A stretch of 64,000 nt of DNA from Bacteroidota bacterium (lineage in GTDB: Bacteria; Bacteroidota; Bacteroidia; Chitinophagales; Chitinophagaceae). Made by a program: the position numbers and the translations under genes. Positions 1 through 8,761 of the stretch are shown here, in pieces. Where the stretch lies: the NCBI GenBank assembly GCA_016868815.1, contig VGFQ01000003.1:124001-188000 (forward strand), given 5' to 3'. The first letter of the stretch is position 1. The number at the start of each line of letters is the position of its first letter. A model generated the notes under the pieces. It did not search any database, was not told the DNA's origin, and worked only from the letters and a program-made list of their open reading frames with translations.

Positions 1-347
1 GCATGGATGGCCTTCATATCGCCTACCGCCTCTTGAGACAATGACAGCAGAGGTCTGTAGTCGCGAAGGAAGCGGCGGTGACTGGACAGCACCTCTTCGG
101 AACTATCGTTTGGTGGGAGGCCCAGCATCTGAGTGACAAAGAGCTGCGTAAACCCTGTGTCGGCTTTCCAAATATTCTGAAGCGATCCCTGTATGTCGTT
201 TGAGTCCATCGCAAAATAGGCTTGCTCGAAGCGGACCAAGGGGAGTTCGATCTCGATGTGCGAGACATCGGGACGGTCAGAACGGTTTCCACAGGAAAGG
301 ACCATCCAAGAAAAGGACAACAGCAGGGCATTTACCAGCACGCGCAT
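1..347 (-). CDS. gldB: GldB-like gliding motility lipoprotein (partial, 3' end outside window)
   Basis: The reverse strand is open from an ATG at 347 to the left edge, about 115 codons with no stop. The N-terminus is a lipoprotein signal peptide: a hydrophobic stretch followed by VLSC, with Cys19 as the likely lipidated residue. The mature part (IEIELPLVRFEQAYFAMD, then a segment about target length and a TQMLGLP stretch) resembles the start of GldB, a Bacteroidota lipoprotein needed for gliding. In Flavobacterium gldB lies near nadE, and here it is divergent from nadE with a 134-base gap, which supports the call. Only the N-terminal third is visible, so a related lipoprotein is possible. Confidence 0.7.
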   Translation of the reverse strand, partial: MRVLVNALLLSFSWMVLSCGNRSDRPDVSHIEIELPLVRFEQAYFAMDSNDIQGSLQNIWKADTGFTQLFVTQMLGLPPNDSSEEVLSSHRRFLRDYRPLLSLSQEAVGDMKAIH

Positions 348-481
348 ATGGCAGTTGGATTTTGTGTAAAGTTCCTGAATCACCATTGAATTCATCTCGA
401 CCATATTTGACCCTCTGTGATGCCGGGCCCTTTGTCGCTGGGCGTATGGCGCATGTCCTCCAGAAAGCCGAATTTTGCGGT

Positions 482-2212
482 ATGAAGGTGTTTCTCTCGC
501 AGCAGAACTACCACATCGGAAACTTTGAGTCCAATGTATCGCGCATCCTGGAGGCCTTGCGAGAGGCTGAGGCGTGTGGGGCCGATCTCGCTGTCTTTAC
601 GGAGCTCTGCGTCTGCGGCTATCCCCCCCGCGACTTCCTGGAGTTTGAAGATTTTATCCGTCGCGCGGAAGTGGCGCTGGCGGAGATCTGCCGTCATACC
701 CTGCGGGTAGCCGCCATCGTCGGAGCGCCTGCCCGTAACCCGGACCCCCAAGGTAAGGACCTGTTCAACGCTGCCTGGCTGTTGCACGAAGGGCAAGTCA
801 AGGCAATTCTACACAAGACCCTGCTGCCTACTTACGATGTGTTTGACGAGTACCGCTACTTTGAGCCGGCCTTCCAATGGGAGGTTGTCCCTTTCAAAGG
901 ACACCGCCTCGCGATAACCATTTGCGAGGATATATGGAACCTGGGCGATAACCCCTTGTACCGCATCTGTCCGATGGACCAGCTGATGGCAGCCTCTCCC
1001 GACCTGATGATCAACATCTCTGCCTCCCCTTTCAGCTATCACCACGACGAGGACCGGAAAAAGGTTGTCCGTAGCCAGGTGCTCAAGTATGGCTTGCCGA
1101 TGATCTACACCAATGCCGTAGGCTCGCAGACGGAGATCGTCTTTGATGGTGGCTCGCTGGTCTATGACGATGCGGGAACGCTGGTCAGGGAGTTGGCCTA
1201 TTTCCGGGAAGACCAGGCCCTCATCGACACGGAGATGCTCTACTCGGGCCGGCAAGCAACCTCCAGCCATGCTGCTGCCCATGCCGACCAGCCGCCTGCA
1301 GCCAAGCACTCCCACGAGCCAGCCGACATCATAGCACATATAACTGCCCGCCCAAACATCGCAGAGATTCACCAAGCTCTCTTGATGGGCATCCGCGATT
1401 ATTTCCGGAAGATGGGGTTTCGCCAGGCCATACTGGGCAGCAGTGGAGGCATCGATTCCGCCGTCACCCTAGCACTGGCTTGTGAGGCGTTGGGGCCAAG
1501 TCAGGTCCGGGCGATACTCATGCCATCTCCTTATTCCACGACTCATTCGGTGAAAGATGCCATCGAACTCAGCCGGCGTCTTGGCAATCCTTATGACATC
1601 CTGCCCATCGCCGAGCCTTATGATGCGATGCTGCAGACGCTGGCGCCCCTCTTCCATGACACGGCTTTTGGCATTGCCGAGGAAAATGTACAAAGCCGCA
1701 TCCGGGGCAACCTCCTCATGGCCGTGGCCAACAAGCTCGGATATATACTCCTCAACACCTCTAATAAGAGCGAGCTGGCGACGGGCTATGGGACTCTGTA
1801 CGGCGATATGGCCGGGGGACTGAGTGTCTTGGGCGACCTTTACAAGACCCAAGTGTATGCCCTGGCAGAATTCCTCAACCGCGAGGGGGAGCAGATTCCC
1901 CGTGAGATCCTTGATAAAGAGCCCTCGGCCGAGTTGAGGCCCGGCCAAAAGGATAAAGACTCGCTTCCGGAGTATTCCTCCCTGGACAGCATCCTTTACT
2001 TGTATATAGAGCGCCGGCTTGGGCCAGCAGACATCATCGCGAAAGGCTTTGAAACAAGCCTCGTAGCGCGTGTCTTGCAGATGGTCAATGGAAATGAATA
2101 TAAGCGCAACCAATTCTGCCCAATCATCCGAGTGAGCGAGAAGGCATTTGGCGTAGGCCGGCGTGTACCCATCGTCGCAAGGTACCTGGCGACAGATCCC
2201 AACACCCCATAA
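482..2212 (+). CDS. nadE: Glutamine-dependent NAD+ synthetase
   Basis: This 576-residue protein makes NAD+ from nicotinic acid adenine dinucleotide, ATP and glutamine in the cytoplasm. The N-terminal nitrilase-like amidase domain (about 1-260) shows the catalytic triad Glu41 (FTELCVCGYPPRD), Lys112 (LHKTLLP) and Cys148 (TICEDIW). The C-terminal synthetase domain carries the PP-loop motif SSGGIDSA near residues 318-326 and an NKSELATGYGTLYGDMAGG stretch. The frame is open further upstream (to 200), but the start at 482 begins the family-typical MKVFLSQQNY; the upstream part overlaps the divergent gldB-like gene and has no family similarity. The stop overlaps the rsgA start by one base (TAATG), so the two are probably cotranscribed. 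Confidence 0.96.
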   Translation: MKVFLSQQNYHIGNFESNVSRILEALREAEACGADLAVFTELCVCGYPPRDFLEFEDFIRRAEVALAEICRHTLRVAAIVGAPARNPDPQGKDLFNAAWLLHEGQVKAILHKTLLPTYDVFDEYRYFEPAFQWEVVPFKGHRLAITICEDIWNLGDNPLYRICPMDQLMAASPDLMINISASPFSYHHDEDRKKVVRSQVLKYGLPMIYTNAVGSQTEIVFDGGSLVYDDAGTLVRELAYFREDQALIDTEMLYSGRQATSSHAAAHADQPPAAKHSHEPADIIAHITARPNIAEIHQALLMGIRDYFRKMGFRQAILGSSGGIDSAVTLALACEALGPSQVRAILMPSPYSTTHSVKDAIELSRRLGNPYDILPIAEPYDAMLQTLAPLFHDTAFGIAEENVQSRIRGNLLMAVANKLGYILLNTSNKSELATGYGTLYGDMAGGLSVLGDLYKTQVYALAEFLNREGEQIPREILDKEPSAELRPGQKDKDSLPEYSSLDSILYLYIERRLGPADIIAKGFETSLVARVLQMVNGNEYKRNQFCPIIRVSEKAFGVGRRVPIVARYLATDPNTP

Positions 2213-3135
2213 TGGAAGCCAGGGTCTATCGGTCGACAGGCAGCTGGTACCTCGTCAAACACCCCGAATGGGGTTTTGGCCAGGCCCGCATGAAGGGGCG
2301 GTTTAAAATCGACGACATCTCGTCCACCAACCCAGTGGCAGTAGGCGACCTGGTATCGGTTGAACGAGAGGTAGGTTCGGAAGGAAACTGGCTGATCACT
2401 GACATACATAAGCGGCGTAATTATGTCAATCGCCGGGCACCCGCGCAGCGTCTGCGCCACCACATCGTTGCTGCCAACCTCGATCAGTCACTGCTGGTGG
2501 CTACCCTGCGGGACCCCCGCACCTCGCAGGGCTTTGTAGACCGATTCCTGACCGCTTGTGAAGCGTACCATATACCCGCCGCCATCGTTGTCAACAAATG
2601 CGATGCATTTCGAGCGAAGGAAGAAGAGCGTTTCAAAGCCTGGGAGAACATGTTCTCGGATATCGGCTATCCTGTCTTCCGGACCAGCGGAGTAACAGGC
2701 GAGGGGATCGCCGAGCTCAAATCCTGGCTGGCCGGGCGCGTCACCTTGGTCAGCGGTCACTCCGGAGTGGGGAAGTCAACCCTCATCAACTTGCTCTTGC
2801 CAAACCTATCCCTGCGTACCAGGGAGGTCAGTGGTTGGAGTGGTAAGGGCTTGCATACGACCACCTTTGCGGAGATGTTCGACCTCCCAGACGGCGGGGC
2901 CCTCATCGATACCCCTGGCATCCGGGAGTTTGGGCTGGTAGACATCGATGCCGGTGAACTCTCCCACTATTTCCCAGACCTACGGAGCCGGTTGGGTGGA
3001 TGTCAGTTCAACGACTGCCGGCACCTCGACGAGCCAGGCTGCGCCATCAAAGCTGCGGTAGAAAGGGGAGAGATCCACCTCGAACGGTACATCAGCTACT
3101 GCACCATCCTGGAAAGCCTGGAAAGCGGGGATTGA
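2212..3135 (+). CDS. rsgA: Small ribosomal subunit biogenesis GTPase RsgA
   Basis: This 307-residue protein is a circularly permuted GTPase that helps late maturation of the 30S subunit. An N-terminal OB-fold (about 1-75) is followed by the G motifs in permuted order: NKCD (G4), then the Walker A SGHSGVGKST near 181-190, then DTPGIREFG (G3). The C-terminal zinc-binding part shows the spaced Cys and His residues in CQFNDCRHLDEPGC. It starts on the last base of the nadE stop codon, so translation is probably coupled. Length is normal for the family. Confidence 0.96.
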   Translation: MEARVYRSTGSWYLVKHPEWGFGQARMKGRFKIDDISSTNPVAVGDLVSVEREVGSEGNWLITDIHKRRNYVNRRAPAQRLRHHIVAANLDQSLLVATLRDPRTSQGFVDRFLTACEAYHIPAAIVVNKCDAFRAKEEERFKAWENMFSDIGYPVFRTSGVTGEGIAELKSWLAGRVTLVSGHSGVGKSTLINLLLPNLSLRTREVSGWSGKGLHTTTFAEMFDLPDGGALIDTPGIREFGLVDIDAGELSHYFPDLRSRLGGCQFNDCRHLDEPGCAIKAAVERGEIHLERYISYCTILESLESGD

Positions 3136-3438
3136 TCAGGGTAATTGCGTCAGGGCACCTGCCAGTTCCATGACCGCTTCGTTGTCAGTACGCCCAGCTG
3201 CCCGAAGGGCCTGCGGAAAGATGGAGACCCCATCGTAGATATTATAATGCAGGGTTAGGCGGTGGCCTTTGAAATTGAAGTTCCAGTATGAAGTTTCAGA
3301 GTCGTCCTGCTTCTGCGTGAACCGAACTTTTAGTTGTTCCATCAGCAGGTCAGCGATGCGGTAGAAGCGGTCGAACCCACAGTTCTCTGCGAGTACCGCC
3401 TCGGTGCAGCCAAAGTCGGTCCTTAAGGATAGATTCAT
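3136..3438 (-). CDS. Conserved hypothetical protein, about 100 aa
   Basis: I do not recognise a named family. From the internal ATG at 3438 the protein is 100 residues; the frame extends to 3501, but the extra N-terminal stretch is basic and looks non-coding. The protein has no signal peptide or membrane segment. It has a mixed alpha/beta look, with a central WNFNFKGHRLTLHYNIYDGV segment suggesting antiparallel strands, and ends in a helix. It converges with rsgA with no gap between the two stop codons. The gene is real by frame quality and its place between well-defined genes; the function is unknown. Confidence 0.6.
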   Translation of the reverse strand: MNLSLRTDFGCTEAVLAENCGFDRFYRIADLLMEQLKVRFTQKQDDSETSYWNFNFKGHRLTLHYNIYDGVSIFPQALRAAGRTDNEAVMELAGALTQLP

Positions 3439-3555
3439 GTTTGTATAAGGCGATTTGTAAACCCTCCGCACCAGGCAGCCAGGGTAGGCCTGCTCCTTCA
3501 TTATAAGACAATGGCAGCGGCTGGTATGCTGCCTCTGTACCGATCCATTTTAACG

Positions 3556-4125
3556 TCAAATGCCTTCACTCATTGTATCTGGCGGAAGATTCTCTCCGGC
3601 CTGGAACCAGCTACTATACAGGAGGTAATTGCGGGCGATGCGCCGGACTTCCCCCTCCATGAGTTCGGAGGGGACGGATTTGATTTTTTTGGCGGGCACG
3701 CCGGCCCAAAGGGTGCCAGGCGCCACCTCGGTTCCTTCCAGCACGACGGCCCCCGCAGCGATCACCGAACCGGAGCCGATGACAGCGCCGTCCATGATGA
3801 TGGCTCCCATGCCGACCAGCACATTCGGGTCTATCCTGCAACCATGGATGATGGCTTTGTGGCCAATGCTGACGTCATCTCCGATGACTGTCTGGGAACG
3901 CTGGTACGTGCAGTGGATGACAGCCCCGTCCTGGATGTTTACTCGATTTCCGATGCGGATGGCATTGACGTCTCCACGGACGACAGCCTGGAACCATACA
4001 CTGCAATCTTCACCCATCACGACCTCTCCGACGACAGTGGCGTTGGGCGCCAGCCAGCAGCCAGCACCAAATTGCGGGGATATGCCTCTGACCGGCAAGA
4101 TCAGCGGTGCAGGATAGTTCGACAT
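3556..4125 (-). CDS. Gamma carbonic anhydrase family hexapeptide-repeat protein
   Basis: This 189-residue protein has a left-handed beta-helix built from hexapeptide repeats, visible as regular I/V-G-x-x-x-x steps through about residues 15-150. It matches the gamma-carbonic-anhydrase/YrdA-like family: VVRGDVNAIRIGNRVNIQD, then HCTY, then SIGHKAIIHGC carry the Arg, Asp, Gln and His residues that usually form the trimer and metal site. The start at 4125 gives the normal length; the frame runs to 4275, but that extension overlaps the divergent aminotransferase leader and is unlike the family. Actual carbonic anhydrase activity in this subfamily is often absent or unproven. It may instead be an acyltransferase-like scaffold. 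Confidence 0.88.
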   Translation of the reverse strand: MSNYPAPLILPVRGISPQFGAGCWLAPNATVVGEVVMGEDCSVWFQAVVRGDVNAIRIGNRVNIQDGAVIHCTYQRSQTVIGDDVSIGHKAIIHGCRIDPNVLVGMGAIIMDGAVIGSGSVIAAGAVVLEGTEVAPGTLWAGVPAKKIKSVPSELMEGEVRRIARNYLLYSSWFQAGENLPPDTMSEGI

Positions 4126-4211
4126 ATATTCCTTTTGAACAAAGATCGGACCCTGGGGCATCCCGCGGTATGCCAGGGTTCGGCTCGGCGGAAATTGACG
4201 AACTTTATAAA

Positions 4212-5432
4212 ATGTTTTACCCTCGTCAGTGGTTCTTCCGTCATGTCGCCCAGACTTCCCCGTCGCCGCTCGCACTGGAGATCGTACGGGCCGAGGGCAG
4301 TCGGCTGACAGCGGCCGATGGTAAAACCTACCTGGATGGGATCGGGGGCATCAGCGTCTGTCATCTTGGCCATGGCCATCCCCGGGTACGTGCTGCCATC
4401 CATCAGCAGGTGGACGCATACCTCCATGTCATGGTCTATGGTGAGATGGTACTCTCTCCGCAGACTTCCTATGCACACCGGCTGGCCTCTCTTCTGCCCG
4501 CCTCCCTCGATTGCGTCTATTTCACCAGTTCGGGGGCCGAAGCGGTCGAAGGGGCGATGAAGCTGGCGAAAAGGCGCACCGGCCGACCCGGCATAGCAGC
4601 TTTCCGGCACTCCTACCATGGATCCACACAAGGAGCCCTTAGCCTGATAGGCGATGAATACTGGCGATCTGCTTACCGCCCCTTGCTGCCAGGCATCCAG
4701 GAAATGGAGCATGGCTCCTTGCAAGACCTCTTCAGGATTGGCACAGATACCGCCTGTGTGGTGGCAGAAGTCGTACAGGCCGAAAAGGGCGTGGTGCCGT
4801 CGTCGGCGCCATGGCTGCAGGCTTTGCGAGACCGTTGCGACGCCATCGGGGCTATGCTGGTCTTCGATGAGATACAGACGGGGTTTGGCCGAACCGGCAC
4901 GCTCTGGGCCTTTGAAGGTTATGGGGTGGTCCCGGATATCTTGCTGTTAGGCAAAGCGCTGGGTGCAGGCATGCCGCTGGGTGCCTTCATCGCATCCCGA
5001 GAATGCATGGAAGCCCTGTCCACCGATCCGGTACTTGGACATATCACGACCTTTGGCGGCCATCCCGTCTCCTGTGCGGCCGGCCTGGCAGGCTTGGAAG
5101 CATTACTCACGGAAGGACACCTGGAAAGGGTGTCAGGAAAGGGCCAGCTGTTCAGGGAGCGCCTGCAGCATCCGATGATCCGGGACTTCCGCCAGGCAGG
5201 ACTGCTGATGGCACTCGATTTCGGGCATGCCGATGTCAATCAGCGGATCATAGCGCGCTGTCTGGCCAAGGGGCTGCTGACCGATTGGTTTTTGTTTGCC
5301 CCTCAATGCTTGCGGCTGGCTCCACCCCTGACGATTACGCCTGAAGAGATCGCAGAGGCGTGTCAGATCATTGTAGAGGCCTGTACTGAGGAAGAGAACG
5401 TCTCAGAATCCCAGACGGAAACTGCCGTGTAG
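4212..5432 (+). CDS. Class III PLP-dependent aminotransferase
   Basis: This 406-residue fold-type I aminotransferase belongs to the acetylornithine/ornithine/4-aminobutyrate group. Visible hallmarks are TSSGAEAVEGAMKLAKR (phosphate-binding turn), HSYHGST, the DEIQTGFGRTG segment with the Asp that holds the pyridine nitrogen, and the Schiff-base Lys in LLGKALGAGMPLGAF. The start at 4212 (MFYPRQWFFRH) is preferred over the track-like earlier Met at 4107, because the earlier sequence overlaps the divergent hexapeptide gene. There is no arginine-biosynthesis neighbour, so the amino donor cannot be set from context. Acetylornithine or ornithine aminotransferase are the leading options. Confidence 0.9.
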   Translation: MFYPRQWFFRHVAQTSPSPLALEIVRAEGSRLTAADGKTYLDGIGGISVCHLGHGHPRVRAAIHQQVDAYLHVMVYGEMVLSPQTSYAHRLASLLPASLDCVYFTSSGAEAVEGAMKLAKRRTGRPGIAAFRHSYHGSTQGALSLIGDEYWRSAYRPLLPGIQEMEHGSLQDLFRIGTDTACVVAEVVQAEKGVVPSSAPWLQALRDRCDAIGAMLVFDEIQTGFGRTGTLWAFEGYGVVPDILLLGKALGAGMPLGAFIASRECMEALSTDPVLGHITTFGGHPVSCAAGLAGLEALLTEGHLERVSGKGQLFRERLQHPMIRDFRQAGLLMALDFGHADVNQRIIARCLAKGLLTDWFLFAPQCLRLAPPLTITPEEIAEACQIIVEACTEEENVSESQTETAV

Positions 5433-5434
5433 GC

Positions 5435-5674
5435 TTAAGGGCTTGTAGCCAATGTCGCGCAAGGGGCGGGGGCAGCCTTCCAGTCGAGGTGGGAGATATC
5501 CAGCGCCAGCCTGGCATCTTCGAAGCCAGTATAGCTAACCCGTAGGGTGTCGCCTGGCCATTTGGACAGCAGGAAGGGAAAGCCTCCGGCGGAGTTGCAG
5601 ATCTCGACAAATCCGGTATGCAGAAATCGTACGGTCGTGAAGGGCACGGACTCATCGCTGTGGGTGTCTTTCAC
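5435..5674 (-). CDS. Headless carboxypeptidase-regulatory-like domain ORF, probable remnant
   Basis: From a GTG at 5674 this is 79 residues resembling a CarboxypepD_reg-like beta-sandwich domain (NVKDTHSDESVPFTTVRF, then GDTLRVSYTGFEDARLAL), the N-terminal module of many Bacteroidota outer-membrane proteins. The same frame stays open upstream. It reads as a hydrophobic stretch ending in NTLAQ followed by PVELNG, which looks like a signal peptide with its cleavage site, but there is no ATG, GTG or TTG before it (a CTG lies at 5738-5740). The barrel that usually follows is also missing. This looks like a degraded gene between the convergent aminotransferase and the end of carB. A functional short protein with a rare start cannot be excluded. 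Confidence 0.5.
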   Translation of the reverse strand: MKDTHSDESVPFTTVRFLHTGFVEICNSAGGFPFLLSKWPGDTLRVSYTGFEDARLALDISHLDWKAAPAPCATLATSP

Positions 5675-5790
5675 ATTGCCGTTGAGCTCGACGGGCTGTG
5701 CGAGGGTGTTGACGATTGCTGTGCGTAGAGCGAGTGCCAGGAAGGGGTTACGCGCAGGGAATATGCTATCAAGTTGCGAAGGCAGATTTA

Positions 5791-8613
5791 CTAGCGGCTC
5801 AGGTGCATGCTGCGTTCCTTGTAGAGGTTCCGGAAATAGGGATCCCTAAGGTCGCGGATGAACCGGATGGCTTCGCCGGTAGACTTCATCTCCGGCCCCA
5901 GCTGCCGGCTCACTCCGGGGAATTTGTCGAAGCTGAAGACGGGTTCTTTGATGGCGAAGCCTGTGAGTTTCTTCTCGAACTGGAAGTCGCGCAGCTTTTG
6001 AGCGCGGAGCATGACCTTGGTCGCGTAGTTCAGGTATGGGATCTGATAAGCCTTGGCGATGAAGGGGGTCGTGCGGGATGCACGGGGGTTGGCTTCGATG
6101 ACATACACCTTTCCTTTCTGGACGGCGAACTGAATGTTGATTAGTCCGCGGATGTCGAGGGCACGGGCGATCTTCTCCGCATAGAATTCCATGTTGGTGA
6201 CTTCCATGGGGGTGAGGTTGAAGGCAGGAAGGACGGCATTGCTGTCTCCAGAGTGGATGCCTGCTGGCTCTATGTGTTCCATGACGCCCATCACATGGAA
6301 GTCATCTCCGTCGAAGATGGCGTCTATCTCAGCCTCCTGGCAGCGGTCCAAGAAGTGGTCGATGAGGATCTTGTTGCCGGGTAGATGCTTGAGCAGACTT
6401 ACGACGGCCTGTTCGAGTTCATCGTCGTTGATGACGATGCGCATGCGTTGTCCGCCGAGTACATACGAAGGACGAACGAGCACGGGGTATCCTACGCTCT
6501 TGGCAACCGCTACGGCTTCGTCGACCGAGTAGGCCGTGCCATATTCGGGATATGGGATCGAGAGGTCTTTTAGCATGTCGCTGAAGCGTCCACGGTCTTC
6601 GGCAATGTCCATATTGTCGAAGGAAGTGCCCATGATGCGGATGCCTTTTTGATGGAGTTTCTGGGCCAGCTTGAGGGCTGTCTGTCCTCCGAGCTGCACA
6701 ATCACTCCTTCGGGCTGCTCATGTTCGATGATCTCCCAGAGGTGTTCCCAGAATACAGGCTCGAAGTATAGCTTGTCGGCCATGTCGAAGTCTGTCGATA
6801 CAGTCTCCGGGTTGCAGTTCACCATGATGGCCTCATAGCCGCACTCTTTGATCGCGAGCAGCCCGTGCACGCAGCAGTAGTCGAATTCAATGCCCTGGCC
6901 GATGCGGTTAGGGCCGCTGCCGAGGACGATGATCTTTTTACGGCTGCTGACGCGGCTTTCATTGGTACCGCCATGCTCGAAGGTGCTGTAGAAATAAGGA
7001 GTTTTTGCCTCGAATTCTGCACTGCAGGTGTCGACCATCTTATAGACCCTGCGGATGCCGGCAGACTTGCGCCGTTCGTATACTTGATCTTCTGTCCCAT
7101 CCCCCAATACTTTGCAGATCTGCTCATCGCTGAAGCCCATGTGCTTGGCTTTCCGGAGCAACTCGAGGGGCAGGGTCTCCAGCTTGTACTGGGAAATTTC
7201 CTTCTCCAGGTTGACGATTTTGAGGATCTCATGGATAAACCAGCGGTCGATGTAGGTCGCCTGGTGGATACTCTTTATACTAAGCCCCATCATGAGGGCA
7301 TCCTTAATGCGGAAGATACGGTCCCAGCGGGGGGTCTTGAGGTATTCTAGGATTTCCTCCGGCCGCATCTGGTTCTTTCCGTAGTAGCCCAGGCCGACGG
7401 CGTTGTTCTCCAGGCTCTGGCAGGCTTTCTGGATGGCTTCGGCGAAGCTACGGCCGATGGCCATGACCTCTCCGACCGATTTCATCTGCAGGCCCAGTGT
7501 GTCGTTGGCGCCTTTAAACTTATCGAAGTTCCAGCGCGGCACCTTAACGATGACATAGTCGAGGGCGGGCTCGAAATAGGCTGAGGTTGTCTGGGTGATC
7601 TGGTTCTTGAGCTCATCCAGCGAGAATCCAAGGGCGAGCTTGGCTGCGATCTTGGCGATCGGGTAGCCGGTAGCCTTGGAGGCCAGGGCCGAAGATCTGG
7701 AGACGCGGGGATTGATTTCAATGGCGATGATCTCTTCTGTGGCAGGGTTGAGAGCAAACTGGACATTGCAGCCTCCGGCAAAGTTGCCCAGGTTCCGCAT
7801 CATGCTGATGGCGGTGTTGCGCATGAGCTGAAAGGCTGTATCGCTCAGGGTCATAGCTGGCGCCACCGTGACGGAGTCGCCCGTATGGATGCCCATGGGA
7901 TCGAAATTCTCGACCGTGCAGATGATGGCGACATTGTCTTTGGAATCCCTCAGCAGCTCCAGCTCGAATTCCTTCCAGCCGAGGACAGCCTTCTCCACCA
8001 GCACTTCGTGTATCGGGGAGGCCGACAGGCCTCGTTGCAGGGCTTCATCCAGATGTTCCCTGGAGTGGACAAATCCACCGCCGGTGCCACCCAGGGTGAA
8101 AGATGGGCGGATGACCAGCGGGAAGCCGATCTCTTGTGCGAACTCTTTCCCTTCCAGAAAAGAGTTGGCTGTCCGCGCAGGCGCCACGGGGATCTTCATC
8201 TCGATCATCCACTGGCGGAACTTCTCACGGTCTTCTGCTTTTTCAATGGCTTTGATGTCTACGCCGATCAGTCGTACCCCGTGCTTTTCCCAAATGCCCA
8301 ACTCCTCCGCCTCTTTGGCGAGGTTGAGGGCTGTCTGCCCACCCATGGTCGGCAGGACGGCGTCGATGTGGTTCTCCTTCAGAATCTGCTCGATGCTTTC
8401 CACGTTCAGCGGCAACAGGTATACGCGGTCTGCCATCATGGGGTCTGTCATGATGGTGGCCGGGTTGCTGTTGATGAGGATGACTTTGACACCCTCTTCC
8501 CGAAGACTGCGGGCCGCCTGCGTACCGGAATAGTCGAACTCGCAAGCTTGTCCGATGATGATGGGCCCTGATCCGATGATCAGGACGGTTTCTATGGAGC
8601 GATCTTGTGGCAT
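5791..8613 (-). CDS. carB: Carbamoyl-phosphate synthase large subunit, lacking the allosteric domain
   Basis: This 940-residue large subunit makes carbamoyl phosphate from ammonia, bicarbonate and two ATP for pyrimidines and arginine. Two homologous ATP-grasp halves are seen. The first starts with TVLIIGSGPIIIGQACEFDY and holds SFTLGGTGGGF; the second starts with IIVLGSGPNRIGQGIEFDY and holds SYVLGGQRM. The protein ends soon after the second synthetase half, so the C-terminal MGS-like allosteric domain of the E. coli enzyme (about 1070 residues) is missing. I recall this shorter form as common in Bacteroidota, so it is probably not a truncation. The small subunit carA is not in the window. 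Confidence 0.97.
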   Translation of the reverse strand: MPQDRSIETVLIIGSGPIIIGQACEFDYSGTQAARSLREEGVKVILINSNPATIMTDPMMADRVYLLPLNVESIEQILKENHIDAVLPTMGGQTALNLAKEAEELGIWEKHGVRLIGVDIKAIEKAEDREKFRQWMIEMKIPVAPARTANSFLEGKEFAQEIGFPLVIRPSFTLGGTGGGFVHSREHLDEALQRGLSASPIHEVLVEKAVLGWKEFELELLRDSKDNVAIICTVENFDPMGIHTGDSVTVAPAMTLSDTAFQLMRNTAISMMRNLGNFAGGCNVQFALNPATEEIIAIEINPRVSRSSALASKATGYPIAKIAAKLALGFSLDELKNQITQTTSAYFEPALDYVIVKVPRWNFDKFKGANDTLGLQMKSVGEVMAIGRSFAEAIQKACQSLENNAVGLGYYGKNQMRPEEILEYLKTPRWDRIFRIKDALMMGLSIKSIHQATYIDRWFIHEILKIVNLEKEISQYKLETLPLELLRKAKHMGFSDEQICKVLGDGTEDQVYERRKSAGIRRVYKMVDTCSAEFEAKTPYFYSTFEHGGTNESRVSSRKKIIVLGSGPNRIGQGIEFDYCCVHGLLAIKECGYEAIMVNCNPETVSTDFDMADKLYFEPVFWEHLWEIIEHEQPEGVIVQLGGQTALKLAQKLHQKGIRIMGTSFDNMDIAEDRGRFSDMLKDLSIPYPEYGTAYSVDEAVAVAKSVGYPVLVRPSYVLGGQRMRIVINDDELEQAVVSLLKHLPGNKILIDHFLDRCQEAEIDAIFDGDDFHVMGVMEHIEPAGIHSGDSNAVLPAFNLTPMEVTNMEFYAEKIARALDIRGLINIQFAVQKGKVYVIEANPRASRTTPFIAKAYQIPYLNYATKVMLRAQKLRDFQFEKKLTGFAIKEPVFSFDKFPGVSRQLGPEMKSTGEAIRFIRDLRDPYFRNLYKERSMHLSR

Positions 8614-8669
8614 GCAAAAGTGTTGAGGCCAGCTTCTGACATCTGTTTTTCCGATGGTTACAGGGTACG

Positions 8670-8677
8670 CAAAGGTA
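8670..8677 (-). promoter_or_regulatory. Bacteroidota -7 promoter element for carB
   Basis: On the reverse strand this reads TACCTTTG, an exact match to the Bacteroidota -7 consensus TAnnTTTG, about 56 bases before the carB ATG. I see no convincing TTTG -33 box at the usual distance, so the call rests on the -7 element and its location in the divergent gap. Confidence 0.5.
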
Positions 8678-8737
8678 ATTGCGGGACTTGAGAAATGGAA
8701 AGCATTTCAACCTCGCTGGTGGTTGGCCTCAACGGAG

Positions 8738-8745
8738 TAGTTTTG
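8738..8745 (+). promoter_or_regulatory. Bacteroidota -7 promoter element for the M23 peptidase gene
   Basis: The sequence TAGTTTTG matches TAnnTTTG exactly and ends 16 bases before the ATG at 8762. It sits back to back with the carB element at 8670-8677, giving a divergent promoter pair in a 148-base gap. Confidence 0.5.
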
Positions 8746-8761
8746 CGAAAATTCCGGACCC

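Noticed and set aside
23..331. Minus-strand ORF of 102 codons at the left edge
   Set aside because: It is out of frame with the open GldB-like frame in the same place, is Cys/Ser/Arg-rich and looks like a shadow.
809..2113. Minus-strand ORFs opposite nadE
   Set aside because: Both lie fully inside the NAD synthetase coding region and have no recognisable domains.
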